Below, piece after piece: positions 44,254-54,233 of a stretch of 64,000 nt of DNA. Numbering within the stretch: position 1 is the stretch's first letter; every line of letters starts with the position of its first letter. The notes beneath the pieces were generated by a model that was given only the letters and a program-made list of their open reading frames with translations, ran no database searches and was not told where the DNA came from. The stretch is from Rhodospirillaceae bacterium (GTDB taxonomy: Bacteria; Pseudomonadota; Alphaproteobacteria; Rhodospirillales; Rhodospirillaceae). The stretch covers positions 21,796-85,795 of the forward strand of contig CANJSF010000017.1 of NCBI GenBank assembly GCA_947476925.1, read 5' to 3'. The translations under genes were made by a program, and so were the position numbers.

Positions 44254-45468
44254 TTGGCAAACCCTAAAGTGATAAGTAGTTTCAATCTAAACAAGGTTAT
44301 CAAAACCCGCTGGCCATTGGCATTAGCGACCATCGTGGTCGTCGCTAGTGTCACTGTTTTTTTTGGCTTTTCGTCGACCAAAAAGCCGCCGCCCGCCCGG
44401 GCGCCGGTTCCCGTGGCTGTGGCAACCGCAGAATTGCGCGACTTGCCTCACTTCTTAGAGGTCGCGGGCTCGGTGGAGTCATTGCATAGCGTCGTGATCC
44501 GTCCGCAAATCGACGGTATTCTGACAACGGCGCAGTTTCAAGAAGGCGACCTTGCATCGCGGGGGCAACTGCTCGCAACCATTGATGATCGGGCGTTCCA
44601 GGCTGCCCTTGCAGCAGCAAAGGGCGAGCTCGCGCGCGACAAAGCACAATTGCGCTCGGCCGAGCAAGACCTTGCCCGCTCACTTGAGCTTGTGCAACGC
44701 GGCGCCGTCTCACGCCAGGTGCTGGATAAGCAGACGTCGGTGGTTGACCAGCTGAAAGCTGCGGTACAAGTCGGAGAGGCAAAAGTCAAAACTGCTGAAG
44801 TCAATTTGTCCTACACACGCATTTTTTCTCCGGTCACGGGCCGCGTTGGCATTCGTCGGGTTGATGCGGGCAACTTTGTTCGAGCCAGCGATCCTAATGG
44901 ATTGGTCAGCGTTGCGCAGATCGACCCCATTTCAGTTCTTTTCCCAGTCGCCCAGTCGATCCTTGGTGATCTGCGCGCCGACGTGAACCGATCGGGCGGC
45001 GGGGGCGTCGACTTGTTTGACAGAAATACGAACGAAGTTCTGGCGCGTGGGCGCATCACTGCGTTTGACAATGGTGTTGATCAAACGACTGGGACTGCAA
45101 AGATTCGAGCCGAGTTCGATAATAAGTCTGAGCGGTTGTCACCGGGCCAGTTTGTGGCCGTACGTATTCGCACAGGAATTAGCAGCGGCGCGTTGGTGGT
45201 GCCCGCTGTTGCCGTTCGGCCAGGCCTTGAGGGCAATTTCGTTTATCGTGTTGTGAACAATACTGCGGAACGTGTGGTCATTACGCTTGGCTACACTGAT
45301 GACGCTTTTGCAGTTATTGCTCAGGGACTAAACGCCGGGGACGTCGTTGTCGTCGACGGTGCGTCACGCCTGACGCCCGGCGCATCAATCAGCATTCGCG
45401 AATCACAGTCAAAGGCAAAATCGAATGCCGCTGACTCGTCGGCAGGTTTAGCGCAAGGCTTGAGATGA
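44254..45468 (+). CDS. RND efflux periplasmic adaptor (membrane fusion protein)
   Basis: 404 aa, HlyD/MdtA-type adaptor that bridges an inner-membrane RND pump and an outer-membrane channel. Seen: an N-terminal membrane anchor (WPLALATIVVVASVTVFFGF), lipoyl-like halves (VIRPQIDGILTTAQFQEGD and RIFSPVTGRVGIRRVDAGNFV), an intervening helical hairpin (about 100-170) and a beta-barrel domain. The start I use is a TTG at 44254; a GTG 12 bases on is an alternative. Its stop overlaps the pump gene by ATGA. Confidence 0.92.
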   Translation: MANPKVISSFNLNKVIKTRWPLALATIVVVASVTVFFGFSSTKKPPPARAPVPVAVATAELRDLPHFLEVAGSVESLHSVVIRPQIDGILTTAQFQEGDLASRGQLLATIDDRAFQAALAAAKGELARDKAQLRSAEQDLARSLELVQRGAVSRQVLDKQTSVVDQLKAAVQVGEAKVKTAEVNLSYTRIFSPVTGRVGIRRVDAGNFVRASDPNGLVSVAQIDPISVLFPVAQSILGDLRADVNRSGGGGVDLFDRNTNEVLARGRITAFDNGVDQTTGTAKIRAEFDNKSERLSPGQFVAVRIRTGISSGALVVPAVAVRPGLEGNFVYRVVNNTAERVVITLGYTDDAFAVIAQGLNAGDVVVVDGASRLTPGASISIRESQSKAKSNAADSSAGLAQGLR

Positions 45469-48400
45469 GAGAGGCCTCGCAACGCGATATCGGTGGAGGG
45501 TTCTCGGCTTGGTTTATTCGCCGCCCCGTGGCCACTATTTTAATGACTGTGGCGATTGTCTTATTGGGCATTTTTGCATTCCCTAATTTGTCTATCGCAC
45601 CGTTGCCTCAAGCAGAGTTTCCGAATTTAGAAATCAACGCAAAACTTCCTGGCGCCAATCCCGAGACAATGGCCTCGGCGGTGGCGGCCCCTTTGGAAAC
45701 CGCATTGTCAGCGATTTCAGGCATCACTGAAATAACGTCGGTCAGCTCGCTTGGGTCGACACAGATCAACATACAATTTGCACTCAGCCGGAATGTTGAT
45801 GCGGCCGCTCAAGAAGTGCAGGCTGCAATAAATTCGGTTATCGGCCGCTTGCCCAACGACATGCCCGGACCGCCGGTTTGGAAGAAGAACAATCCGACCG
45901 ACACCCCCGTCTACAACTTGCGGGTCTCATCTGACACGATGCCGCTCACTCAACTCAGCGATATTGCCGACATCATTTTGGTGCGCCGTTTGGGTCAGAT
46001 TAGCGGCGTTTCAGAAGTCGGTATCATGGGGCAGCAAAAGCCCGCGATGCGGATCCGCGCAAATCCTGAGCGACTTATGGCCTATGGCCTGACCTTAGCC
46101 GATATTCGGGCGGCCGTACAAAAAGCCAGCGTAAATCAGGCGAAAGGAGCGGTGTACGGGGCAAAGTCGGTTGCGATGCTGCAAACAAATGATCAGTTGT
46201 TCACGCCGACCCAGTACGAAGATATTGTTGTAGCATATCGCAATGATGCGCCGGTCTTGGTACGCGACGTCGCAAACGTAAAGATTGCTCCCGAGAATGC
46301 TTATGTCGTCGCCTATCCTATGGGGAAGCCAGGCATTGGATTGAATGTCCAGCGCCAGCCAGGTGCCAATATTGTTGAAATTGCAGATCGGATCACAGAA
46401 CTGCTGCCCAGCCTCACGGCCGAACTGCCTCCCGGAATTGACGTGACACTCCTCAATGATCGCACGCGCACCATTCGCGCGTCGCTCAAAGAGGTAGAGA
46501 TCACCCTATTTATAACGCTCGCCCTCGTTATCGCTGTGATGGGTCTCTTTCTACGACAGCTTTCTGCGACGTTGATCGTTGGTGCGGTTTTGTGTGTGTC
46601 CATCGTCAGTACATTTGCTGCGATGTACCTCATGGGATTTAGCATCAACAATCTGACTTTGGTTGCGATGGTTATCGCGGTGGGCTTTGTCGTCGATGAC
46701 GCGATCGTTGTGGTTGAGAATATTCATCGTCACATGGAAGCCGGCGAAAGCGCTATGGACGCTGCGATGCATGGCGCCCGCGAGATTGGGTTTACTGTCG
46801 TTACAATAACGATCTCACTGATTGCGGCGTTTATTCCCATGCTGTTCATGGGCGGGATTATCGGGCGCCTGTTTCAAGAGTTCTCGTTGACTGTCACCAT
46901 TTCGTTGCTGATTTCGGTGATCACATCACTTGCACTTGCGCCAATGCTTTGCTCCCGGTTTATGACGAGCCCAAAGCAAGCTGAAAAGAGTGCGCGCGCT
47001 GCGTTTTCTCAGCGACTGGTTGATGCTTATGGCCGCGCATTGGAATGGTCGCTGGAGCGGCAGCAAAGAATGCTCTGGGCATTTTTGATAACCATCGGGC
47101 TAGCAATCGCTTCGTACGTCGCCATTCCCAAGGGGTTTTTCCCACTCCAAGACACAGCGTTTGTGAATGGCCAGACGACGGCGGCCGAAGACGTATCGTT
47201 TGAGGATATGCGGGCCAAGCATCTTGAAATTGCTGCCATTGTGGCAAAAGACCCAGCCGTCCTGGCCTATAACACATTGATCGGCGCGGGCGGCATGGGA
47301 AGCTCGCTGGCTCGCGGTCGTTTCTTTGTCGTTTTGAAGGACCGGGGCGAGCGCGATGTGTCGTCGGAGGAATTCATCGATCGGATGCGCCCGCAATTCG
47401 CTAAAATTCCCGGCATTACTGTATCATTGAAGTCGCAGCAGGATATCAATCTCGGTGGCGGTGGTGGCGCTGCACAATACAGCCACGTCTTACGTTCGGC
47501 TGATAGTACGGCCTTGGCGCTGTGGGCCGACCGTCTGACACAGGCCATGGCCCGCACCCCTTTCTTTCGCGATGTGCGAAACGATTTGCAATTGGGCGCG
47601 CGAATACAGGCCATCACAATCGATCGTATGGCGGTGGCCCGCTATGGACTGACGGTCGAATCGGTCAATCAGATGCTCTACGATGCCTTTGGACAGCGCC
47701 AAATTGCAGAATTCCAGACCCAGGAAAATCAATACAAAGTCGTTTTAGAAGTTGACCCTGCCTACTACTCGAAACTTGCCACGCTGAATGCATTGTACAT
47801 GCGCTCCCCAACAACTGGCGGCATGATCCCATTGTCGTCAGTTGCGAAGTTGGAAACTCAGACAGGCGGCGCGCAAAACATTGCCCGCAATGGTTTGCTT
47901 CCCGCGGCCAATATTTCCTTCAACCTCCCCAAAGGCGTGGCCCTGAGCGAGGCGATCGGTCGGATCGAGGCAATAAAGACCGAGTTGGGTTTACCTGCCA
48001 ATGTTCTGGGGTCCTCGCAAGGAGCGGCACTGGCCTTTGAGGAGTCATTGCGCACGCAGCCGATCCTTATTTTGTCTGCAGTGATCGCAGTTTATATTAT
48101 TCTTGGTGTGCTCTACGAAAGCTTCACGACACCGTTGACGATATTGTCGACGCTTCCATCGGCGGGCCTGGGTGCCGTGCTAATGCTTTGGCTCATGCGC
48201 CTCGATTTTTCGATTATGGCGCTTATCGGATTGATCTTGCTCATCGGCATCGTCAAGAAAAACGGAATCTTGATGGTAGATTTTGCTTTAGATGCCCAGC
48301 GCGCGCGGGGCATATCGGCGCGCCAAGCCATAACTGAAGCAGCGTTGGTGCGTTTCCGGCCAATTATCATGACGACGGTTGCTGCACTTTTGGCAGCGCT

Positions 48401-48605
48401 ACCGTTAATGATCGCTCAAGGCACAGGCTCAGAGCTACGCCAGCCATTGGGCGTGGCTGTCTTTGGCGGCCTCGTGGTGAGTCAGATCCTGACTCTGTTC
48501 TCAACCCCCGTGATTTACATCGCGTTAGATCGACTGTTCTCACGCATTCCTAAAAAGTCGCCGCGCATCAAAAACCTGATCGAAGGTATAGCTCCGGCCG
48601 AGTAG
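45465..48605 (+). CDS. RND multidrug efflux pump, HAE-1 family
   Basis: 1046 aa, the inner-membrane proton-driven pump. N-terminal FIRRPVATILMTVAIVLLG, then a TM4-type acidic pair in VGFVVDDAIVVVENIHRH that relays protons, porter-domain repeats, and MdtB/MdtC-like substrate loops. It forms a two-gene operon with the adaptor. No TolC-like gene or local repressor is present, so the outer-membrane channel must come from elsewhere. Substrates are unknown. Confidence 0.95.
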   Translation: MREASQRDIGGGFSAWFIRRPVATILMTVAIVLLGIFAFPNLSIAPLPQAEFPNLEINAKLPGANPETMASAVAAPLETALSAISGITEITSVSSLGSTQINIQFALSRNVDAAAQEVQAAINSVIGRLPNDMPGPPVWKKNNPTDTPVYNLRVSSDTMPLTQLSDIADIILVRRLGQISGVSEVGIMGQQKPAMRIRANPERLMAYGLTLADIRAAVQKASVNQAKGAVYGAKSVAMLQTNDQLFTPTQYEDIVVAYRNDAPVLVRDVANVKIAPENAYVVAYPMGKPGIGLNVQRQPGANIVEIADRITELLPSLTAELPPGIDVTLLNDRTRTIRASLKEVEITLFITLALVIAVMGLFLRQLSATLIVGAVLCVSIVSTFAAMYLMGFSINNLTLVAMVIAVGFVVDDAIVVVENIHRHMEAGESAMDAAMHGAREIGFTVVTITISLIAAFIPMLFMGGIIGRLFQEFSLTVTISLLISVITSLALAPMLCSRFMTSPKQAEKSARAAFSQRLVDAYGRALEWSLERQQRMLWAFLITIGLAIASYVAIPKGFFPLQDTAFVNGQTTAAEDVSFEDMRAKHLEIAAIVAKDPAVLAYNTLIGAGGMGSSLARGRFFVVLKDRGERDVSSEEFIDRMRPQFAKIPGITVSLKSQQDINLGGGGGAAQYSHVLRSADSTALALWADRLTQAMARTPFFRDVRNDLQLGARIQAITIDRMAVARYGLTVESVNQMLYDAFGQRQIAEFQTQENQYKVVLEVDPAYYSKLATLNALYMRSPTTGGMIPLSSVAKLETQTGGAQNIARNGLLPAANISFNLPKGVALSEAIGRIEAIKTELGLPANVLGSSQGAALAFEESLRTQPILILSAVIAVYIILGVLYESFTTPLTILSTLPSAGLGAVLMLWLMRLDFSIMALIGLILLIGIVKKNGILMVDFALDAQRARGISARQAITEAALVRFRPIIMTTVAALLAALPLMIAQGTGSELRQPLGVAVFGGLVVSQILTLFSTPVIYIALDRLFSRIPKKSPRIKNLIEGIAPAE

Positions 48606-48802
48606 GGGGCGACGCTGCGTTGGTGCTTCGCTGTAGATCGTTGCCTGATTCTATCAAAGGCGAACTGCTGCGTTCCGCGGTGAGTTTGGCTCAATCTTTG
48701 TCTCAGTTTGCCCACCAAAGGCCCTGGGCGTTTCCGTGAGACAGGTGGGCACAGAGTGGGGAGGCGATGTGCGAAAACCGCACCACCACTGATAAATAAA
48801 GC

Positions 48803-48817
48803 GACTTTTACAAAGTC
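48803..48817 (-). terminator. Possible terminator just downstream of tRNA-Ser
   Basis: Minus strand reads GACTTT-GTA-AAAGTC followed by GCTTTATTTAT, directly after the tRNA CCA end. Stem of 6 bp and a 3-base loop; weak in G/C, so confidence is limited. Confidence 0.45.
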
Positions 48818-48909
48818 TGGCGGAGGGGGAGGGATTCGAACCCTCGGTACCGGTTTCCCAGTACACTGGTTTAGCAAACCAGCGCCTTAAGCCACTCGGC
48901 CACCCCTCC
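48818..48909 (-). tRNA. tRNA-Ser (anticodon GCU)
   Basis: 92-nt gene on the minus strand including the encoded CCA. Acceptor stem GGAGGGG pairs with CCCCTCC. The anticodon arm CTGGT-TTGCTAA-ACCAG places GCT at 34-36, reading the serine codons AGC/AGU. A long variable arm (TGTACTGGGAAACCGGTACC region), typical of serine, and a T arm with GGTTCGAATCC are visible. Confidence 0.96.
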
Positions 48910-48982
48910 TGGGGGTATGTGGGCGCGGGCGCACCATGGCCAGGGCCTCCTAGCTTGTCAACCGCCTTTGGCTTGGCGCGGC

Positions 48983-51169
48983 CTATGGAATTGGCCCCAA
49001 TGCGCGGGCAAAAAAAGCCATGATTCGCTCTTGCTGGCTTTGGCGCACGATGGGGTCGCTGACCATGTGAGTGCCCAGCATGGGCATGAACTCATAGGCC
49101 TTTCCCGCCATAAACAGCGCGTCCACCAGTTGCAAGCTGTGCTGGGCATAGACGTTATCGTCGGTCAGGCCATGGATGATTAATAGCGGCTGTTTCAGGT
49201 CTTTTGCGTAGGTCGTGACGTTACTGACGCGGTAGGCCTCGGGGGCATCAGCAGGCATGCCCAAGTAACGCTCGGTGTAATGCGTGTCATAGTTCTCCCA
49301 GGTCACCACCGGCGCGCCGGCGACGCCTGCCCGGAAAATATCGGGGCGGCGGATCGTGGCCATGGCCGAGAAGTAGCCGCCGAATGACCAGCCACTCACA
49401 CCGACACGCGCCAAATCAAGTTCAGGGTACTGCGCGGCCAGCGCCTTCAGCCCGTCAATTTGGTCATTCAACGCGATATCAATGAGGTTGCCCCGGACCA
49501 CTCGCTCCCACGCTCGGTCGTAGCCCGGCGTGCCGCGCCCATCGATGCGCACAACAATGTAGCCCTGGTCGGCCGTCCACTGGTCGATGAAATAGCTGCG
49601 CAACGCTGAGGTCACAAACTTGGTGGTGGGGCCTGCGTAAACCGACACAATCACAGGGTATTTTTGACCACGCACGAATTTGTGCGGGCGAATGATAGCT
49701 GCATCGAATGTCTGCGCGCCGGTCGCTTTGGTGAGTTCGACGTTGGGCAGGCTGTCTGGCGTCTCAGCGACCGACGGCAACGCGATTTTATCGGGACCAC
49801 TGATGACCTCCGACCCGCTGCTGCCATTCAGCAGCTGAAAACTGTGCACATAGCTGGTGCGATCATCGCTAAACACCGCGCTATGGATGCCGCGATCAGT
49901 GGAGAGCTGTTTGGCTGTGCCGCCTTTCAGCGGGACCTGCCACAGATGCACGTCCGTCGGCGTGGTGCCACCCAAGACCGAAACAAACTGGCGCTTTTCA
50001 TCCAGTGCCACAAAACGTCGATAGCCAAAGTTTACCGAAGTAAGCGCGCGCACGAATGTACCGTTCGCATTGCGCAGTTCCATTTGCCAAGCGCCGTTGC
50101 GCTCTGTGGTCCAAATAAACTGCTTCCCGCTATTCAGCCACACCGGCATGCGGACTTCATCAAGGTCCAACCAGGCCGCATCGGTTTCGGTGAGCAGGAC
50201 TCGCGTTTTGCCGATGGCTGGGTCGGCGGCCAGCAGCAGTTGCTTTTGCTGCGCACGATTTTGCACAAGTATCGACAGCGGTGCAGCCAGCGTGTCCCAC
50301 ACCACGCGCGCCAAATATGGATAAGCTTCGCGGTCCCACTCGATCCATTGCGTTGTCCCGCCGGTTCGCGCGATCACACCCAGGCGCACTTTGGTGTTGG
50401 CGGTGCCCGCGCGCGGATAAAACTGCGTTTGGGGTTTGGCATTGGGTTGCAAGGGGTCGGCGATGTATCGCACCTCAACGCCCGCCTCATCGTTTTCTTG
50501 ATATGCAAGATGTGTGCTGTCGGGCGACCACCAGTAACCTTCACGCCGATCCATTTCTTCTTGCGCCACAAACTCGGCTACGCCGTGGTGCAGCGTAGAC
50601 GTGGCTCCGGACGTGATGGCTTTAGCCGTGCGCGCCTCAAGGTCAATGACATGCAGTTCGTTGTCAGCCACGGCGGCTAAATATTTGCCATCCGGTGACA
50701 GACGCGGGTCGATCCAACCTTGTCCGGGAAGTTCAACGGCCTTTAAATCTGCCAGCGTGAGCAGATACAGCTTGCCCGACAGCGACACGACCAATCGTGT
50801 GCCATCTTTTGATAATTGAAATGCGGCAAAGCCACGCGTGCTGACACGCGCCCGCTCGCGTCGGGATTTTTCCTCCGGCGATAATTTTTCCTCAGCACTT
50901 CCCAACAATTGGGCCGGCGTGATCAGTTCACGCTCGTGCTGAGTTGCGATGTCGAACGCAAAGAGGCGCAAGACGGGATCGCGCGCACCGCCACGCAAGA
51001 AAATCACCGTTTTGCCGTCGGGCGTGAACTTGGGAGAGACCGGCTGCCCCAGCGAATAGCTGCGCGTTTCCGCGAGGTCGCGGAAAAATGCGGTCGACGA
51101 CATCGGCTCTTCGGCGTGAAGCGTTGACATGAAAACGAATGCGAAAACCCAGGTCAGCCGCGCAATCAT
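48983..51169 (-). CDS. Secreted dipeptidyl-peptidase IV-type S9 peptidase
   Basis: 728 aa with a signal peptide (cut near LHA-EE). N-terminal beta-propeller (DPP-IV N domain; SPDSTHLAYQENDEAGVEV, WTTERNGAWQM) and a C-terminal alpha/beta-hydrolase. The catalytic Ser is in GVSGWSFGGYFSA. Asp is in HGLTDDNVYAQH (666-677) and His701 lies in LGTHMVSDP. Double-Glu AEFVAQEEMDR, which in DPP-IV grips the free N-terminus, is visible at about residue 190. Expected to release X-Pro dipeptides in the periplasm. It lies 40 bases downstream of the ABC-F gene on the same strand. Confidence 0.93.
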   Translation of the reverse strand: MIARLTWVFAFVFMSTLHAEEPMSSTAFFRDLAETRSYSLGQPVSPKFTPDGKTVIFLRGGARDPVLRLFAFDIATQHERELITPAQLLGSAEEKLSPEEKSRRERARVSTRGFAAFQLSKDGTRLVVSLSGKLYLLTLADLKAVELPGQGWIDPRLSPDGKYLAAVADNELHVIDLEARTAKAITSGATSTLHHGVAEFVAQEEMDRREGYWWSPDSTHLAYQENDEAGVEVRYIADPLQPNAKPQTQFYPRAGTANTKVRLGVIARTGGTTQWIEWDREAYPYLARVVWDTLAAPLSILVQNRAQQKQLLLAADPAIGKTRVLLTETDAAWLDLDEVRMPVWLNSGKQFIWTTERNGAWQMELRNANGTFVRALTSVNFGYRRFVALDEKRQFVSVLGGTTPTDVHLWQVPLKGGTAKQLSTDRGIHSAVFSDDRTSYVHSFQLLNGSSGSEVISGPDKIALPSVAETPDSLPNVELTKATGAQTFDAAIIRPHKFVRGQKYPVIVSVYAGPTTKFVTSALRSYFIDQWTADQGYIVVRIDGRGTPGYDRAWERVVRGNLIDIALNDQIDGLKALAAQYPELDLARVGVSGWSFGGYFSAMATIRRPDIFRAGVAGAPVVTWENYDTHYTERYLGMPADAPEAYRVSNVTTYAKDLKQPLLIIHGLTDDNVYAQHSLQLVDALFMAGKAYEFMPMLGTHMVSDPIVRQSQQERIMAFFARALGPIP

Positions 51170-51209
51170 GTAACCTCATCTCACCAGCAACTGGAAGGGA
51201 GAGGCAACA

Positions 51210-53078
51210 CTATTGCTGTTGTTGCAGTTCTTCCAGTTGTTCTTGAATTTTCAGCCAAGCTTCCTCGGCTTTTTCGATCTCTTGGTGCGTGCGGTTGAGG
51301 TGCATTTGGATGCCCAGCAATTCAGCAGGCGGGCCGCTATAAAGCTTGGGGTCGGTCAGCGCGTGGTTGAGGCGGTCGCGTTCGGCACTGAGCTTAATCA
51401 CAACTGCCTCAGCTTTTTCCAACTGTGCCAGAAGCGGCTTCAGCGATGGCTTTTTGCCCTCTTTTTTCGAGATGCTTTGGCTTTTTTGGCCGGCGTGTTT
51501 TGCGTTGTTTTGACTGGATTTGATGCCCAACAGCAACGAACGATAATCGTCCATGTCGCCGTCGAACGGCACCACTTTGCCGCCATCCACAAGCCAGAAC
51601 CGATCAACTGTCAGTTCCAGCACGTGCGGATCATGGCTGATCAACACCACGGCACCCGGGAAAGCGTTAATGGCTTCAACCAACGCTTGGCGCGAGTCCA
51701 TGTCCAAGTGATTGGTGGGCTCGTCGAGCAGCAAGATGTGCGGCCTGGTCAACGTCATCAGCGCGAACAGCAAGCGGGCCTTTTCGCCGCCTGACAAATT
51801 GCCGATTTTAGTTTCCGCGCGGGGTCGCGAGAAATTAAACCGTCCCAAGTGATTGCGAATTTGTTGGTCGGTGTCTTGCGGTCGACGGCGCGACATTTCG
51901 ACAATGGGTGTCACCGTCAGGTCTAATTCTTCGGTCTGATGCTGCGCGAAGTATCCGACGCGCAGTTTGCCTGACTTGGTCACATTGCCACCCATGGGCT
52001 CAAGCTTGCCCGCGAGCAACTTGATCATGGTCGACTTGCCGTTGCCGTTGGCGCCGATCAGCGCAATGCGGTCATCGTTATCAAGGCGCAAAGAAATATG
52101 ACTGAGGACCGGTTTATTGTCGTAGCCCAGCGTAACGCCATTGATGCTGTAAAGCGGCGGCGATAGCTCCTCGGGGTCGGGAAACATAAAGCTGACACCA
52201 CCTTCTTCGTGATGCTCGGCGATGGGCTGCATTTTTTCCAGCATTTTCACGCGCGATTGCGCCTGCTTTGCTTTCGAGGCTTTGGCTTTGAAGCGGTCAA
52301 TAAACTGCTGAATGTCGGCGCGGCGGCGCTGTACTTTCACACGCAGCTTCTCGTTTTGTTCAAGCTGCATCCGGCGCGTGTTCTCAAAAGTGTCGTAACC
52401 GCCTTGGTACAGCGTAAGCTTGCCGTTTTCGAGATGCAGAATTTCTTCGGGAACGCGGTTCAGCAGTCCGCGATCATGGCTGACCAGCAAAATGGTGCCG
52501 GGGTAGCCGCGCAAGTAATCTTCCAACCAAATCGTGGCTTCGAGATCTAAGTGGTTGGTTGGTTCGTCGAGCAACAGCAAGTCAGGCTGCGTGAACAGCA
52601 GTCCAGCCAGAGACACACGCATGCGCCAGCCGCCAGAAAAATCGTTACAAGGCTTTTGCTGGGCTGCGTCATCAAAGCCGAGGCCTGCCAAAATACGCGC
52701 CGCGCGCGCTGTGGCGGTGTAAGCATCTTTGTCGTGCAGACGCGCGTGAATTGCAGCAATGCGGTCGGGTTCGGTGGCGGTTTCAGCTTCGGCCTCGAGC
52801 GCCACCAATTCTTTGTCAGCGGCAATGACGGTATCGATCAGGCTTTGGGGGCCATGGGGCGCTTCTTGGCTGGTGATGCCCACACTCCATCGCGCAGGAT
52901 ATTCAATGTCGCCGCCATCGGGCTGTAAGCCGCCGGTGATCAGTTTAAGGACCGTGGTTTTGCCGGTGCCGTTACGCCCCACAAAACCCACACGATGGCC
53001 CGCATTAATAGCCGCGTTGGCGCCGTCGAGCAGCACTCTCGGGCCAATGCGGTATGTAAGATTTTCAACGCGGAGCAT
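51210..53078 (-). CDS. ABC-F ATPase, YheS type
   Basis: 622 aa, two ATPase cassettes: GRNGTGKTT and GANGNGKST (Walker A), FSGGWRMR and LSGGEKAR (signatures), LLLDEPTNHLDL and LLLDEPTNHLDM. The linker RFKAKASKAKQAQSRVKMLEK and the opening RIGPRVLLDGANAAINAGH match the YheS subfamily, whose ribosome-associated role is poorly defined. A C-terminal coiled coil ends in a Gln run. It differs clearly from the Uup-type protein at 11416, so the genome holds at least two ABC-F subtypes in this window. Confidence 0.9.
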   Translation of the reverse strand: MLRVENLTYRIGPRVLLDGANAAINAGHRVGFVGRNGTGKTTVLKLITGGLQPDGGDIEYPARWSVGITSQEAPHGPQSLIDTVIAADKELVALEAEAETATEPDRIAAIHARLHDKDAYTATARAARILAGLGFDDAAQQKPCNDFSGGWRMRVSLAGLLFTQPDLLLLDEPTNHLDLEATIWLEDYLRGYPGTILLVSHDRGLLNRVPEEILHLENGKLTLYQGGYDTFENTRRMQLEQNEKLRVKVQRRRADIQQFIDRFKAKASKAKQAQSRVKMLEKMQPIAEHHEEGGVSFMFPDPEELSPPLYSINGVTLGYDNKPVLSHISLRLDNDDRIALIGANGNGKSTMIKLLAGKLEPMGGNVTKSGKLRVGYFAQHQTEELDLTVTPIVEMSRRRPQDTDQQIRNHLGRFNFSRPRAETKIGNLSGGEKARLLFALMTLTRPHILLLDEPTNHLDMDSRQALVEAINAFPGAVVLISHDPHVLELTVDRFWLVDGGKVVPFDGDMDDYRSLLLGIKSSQNNAKHAGQKSQSISKKEGKKPSLKPLLAQLEKAEAVVIKLSAERDRLNHALTDPKLYSGPPAELLGIQMHLNRTHQEIEKAEEAWLKIQEQLEELQQQQ

Positions 53079-53156
53079 GTTTGGTCGGTCCTATAGGCGC
53101 GCTGTCGATACGTTGCTAGGTAAGGTAAGGTCAACCATTGATGTGGGAGGTGCCTG

Positions 53157-54122
53157 ATGACGATCCGCCAGTTCAGCCAAGCGATTGGAATTGCTTGTGT
53201 GTTGGGGTTGCTTTCAGCTTGCATGCTACCGACCAAGCAAGTTGGCGTGATTCGTTCCGTTCAAGATTGCCCGACGTGCCCCAAAATGGTGGTCATCCCA
53301 GCGGGCAAGTTCACCATGGGCTCGCCTGAAGACGAACCCACCCGTGATGCTGACGAGGGGCCAACAACAGAAGTGACAATCGCCAAGCCGTTTGCCATCG
53401 GTCGCACCGAAGTCACGCGTGGCGAGTTTGCGGCTTTTGTGCAGGCGACAGGTTACCGGGCCGCGCAACAATGCATGGTGTGGAACGGTGCAAAACTCGA
53501 GATGGTGGCGGGCAAGTCCTGGCAAGATCCAGGCATCACGCAAACCGATGACCATCCCGTTGTGTGCGTCTCATGGCGCGATGCCACAGAGTATGCGCTT
53601 TGGTTACGCGATACCCGAGGCAACAATTATCGCCTTCCCAGCAATGCAGAATGGGAATACGCCGCGCGTGGTGGCACACAAAGCGCCTACGCTTTTCCGG
53701 GTGGCGAAGATGACGCCTGCGAATTTGCCAACATCGCCGATGACTCAGCCAAACGTGAGGTCGCCCAGTGGCGCACGGCCAATTGTAACGACGGCGTCGG
53801 CTTAGGCACGGCCAAGGTTGGATCCTACAAACCTAACGGCTTTGGCATCTATGACACAGTGGGAAACGTTTGGGAGTGGATCGCCGATTGTTACCATCCC
53901 ACTTACGATGGTGCGCCAACCGATGGCAGAGCATGGGGACAGGCGACGGACTGCGGCACAGCGTTCGACCGCGGCGGTGGTTTTAGCAACTTGATTGCCG
54001 GACATTTGCGCGCCGCCAATCGCAGCCGCGCGCCATCACCAGACAACCCGGCGTACTCGTTGGGCTTTCGGGTGGCACGCGATTTGACGCCCGATGAAGC
54101 CCAACACGTCGCTGCGCCCTAG
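53157..54122 (+). CDS. SUMF1/formylglycine-type-fold lipoprotein
   Basis: 321 aa. Lipobox LLSAC gives a lipidated Cys22, so it is anchored in a membrane facing the periplasm. The fold is the SUMF1/EgtB/PvdO type: GKFTMGSPEDEPTRDADEGP, IGRTEVTRGEFAAFVQATGY, RLPSNAEWEYAARGG, GFGIYDTVGNVWEWIADCY and SLGFRVARD. The two active-site Cys of true formylglycine-generating enzymes are absent from the C-terminal region (RGGGFSNLIAGHLRAANRSR), so a sulfatase-modifying role is unlikely. Several other Cys suggest disulfides. GGGAGG precedes the ATG by 7 bases. Divergent from the YheS-type gene. Confidence 0.88.
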   Translation: MTIRQFSQAIGIACVLGLLSACMLPTKQVGVIRSVQDCPTCPKMVVIPAGKFTMGSPEDEPTRDADEGPTTEVTIAKPFAIGRTEVTRGEFAAFVQATGYRAAQQCMVWNGAKLEMVAGKSWQDPGITQTDDHPVVCVSWRDATEYALWLRDTRGNNYRLPSNAEWEYAARGGTQSAYAFPGGEDDACEFANIADDSAKREVAQWRTANCNDGVGLGTAKVGSYKPNGFGIYDTVGNVWEWIADCYHPTYDGAPTDGRAWGQATDCGTAFDRGGGFSNLIAGHLRAANRSRAPSPDNPAYSLGFRVARDLTPDEAQHVAAP

Positions 54123-54188
54123 TTGAGGGTGGGGAGAATCGGGCCGCCGCCGCGCGCAAAGTTTTGCGAAAAAAACGATCATACGGGG

Positions 54189-54207
54189 GCACGGGTGCAT
54201 TTTTTTT
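54189..54207 (+). terminator. Weak hairpin with a T8 run after the SUMF1-fold gene
   Basis: GCACGGGTGC, with GCA/TGC pairing across CGGG, followed by A and eight T's. The stem is short, so this may be only a T-rich run; it is in the right place, about 65 bases after the stop. Confidence 0.3.
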
Positions 54208-54212
54208 CTGCT

Positions 54213-54233
54213 CGCATCGGGGGGGTCGATGCG
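54213..54233 (+). promoter_or_regulatory. Hairpin with a G6 loop in the gltB leader
   Basis: Perfect 7-bp inverted repeat CGCATCG / CGATGCG around the loop GGGGGGT, not followed by T's. It lies about 340 bases upstream of gltB. It may be a regulatory hairpin or part of the preceding gene's 3' end. Confidence 0.35.

Noticed and set aside
49664..50680. Plus-strand frame of 338 codons opposite the S9 peptidase
   Set aside because: Antisense to a peptidase with intact catalytic residues; rich in Arg/His/Cys as expected from reading a G/C-rich gene backwards.
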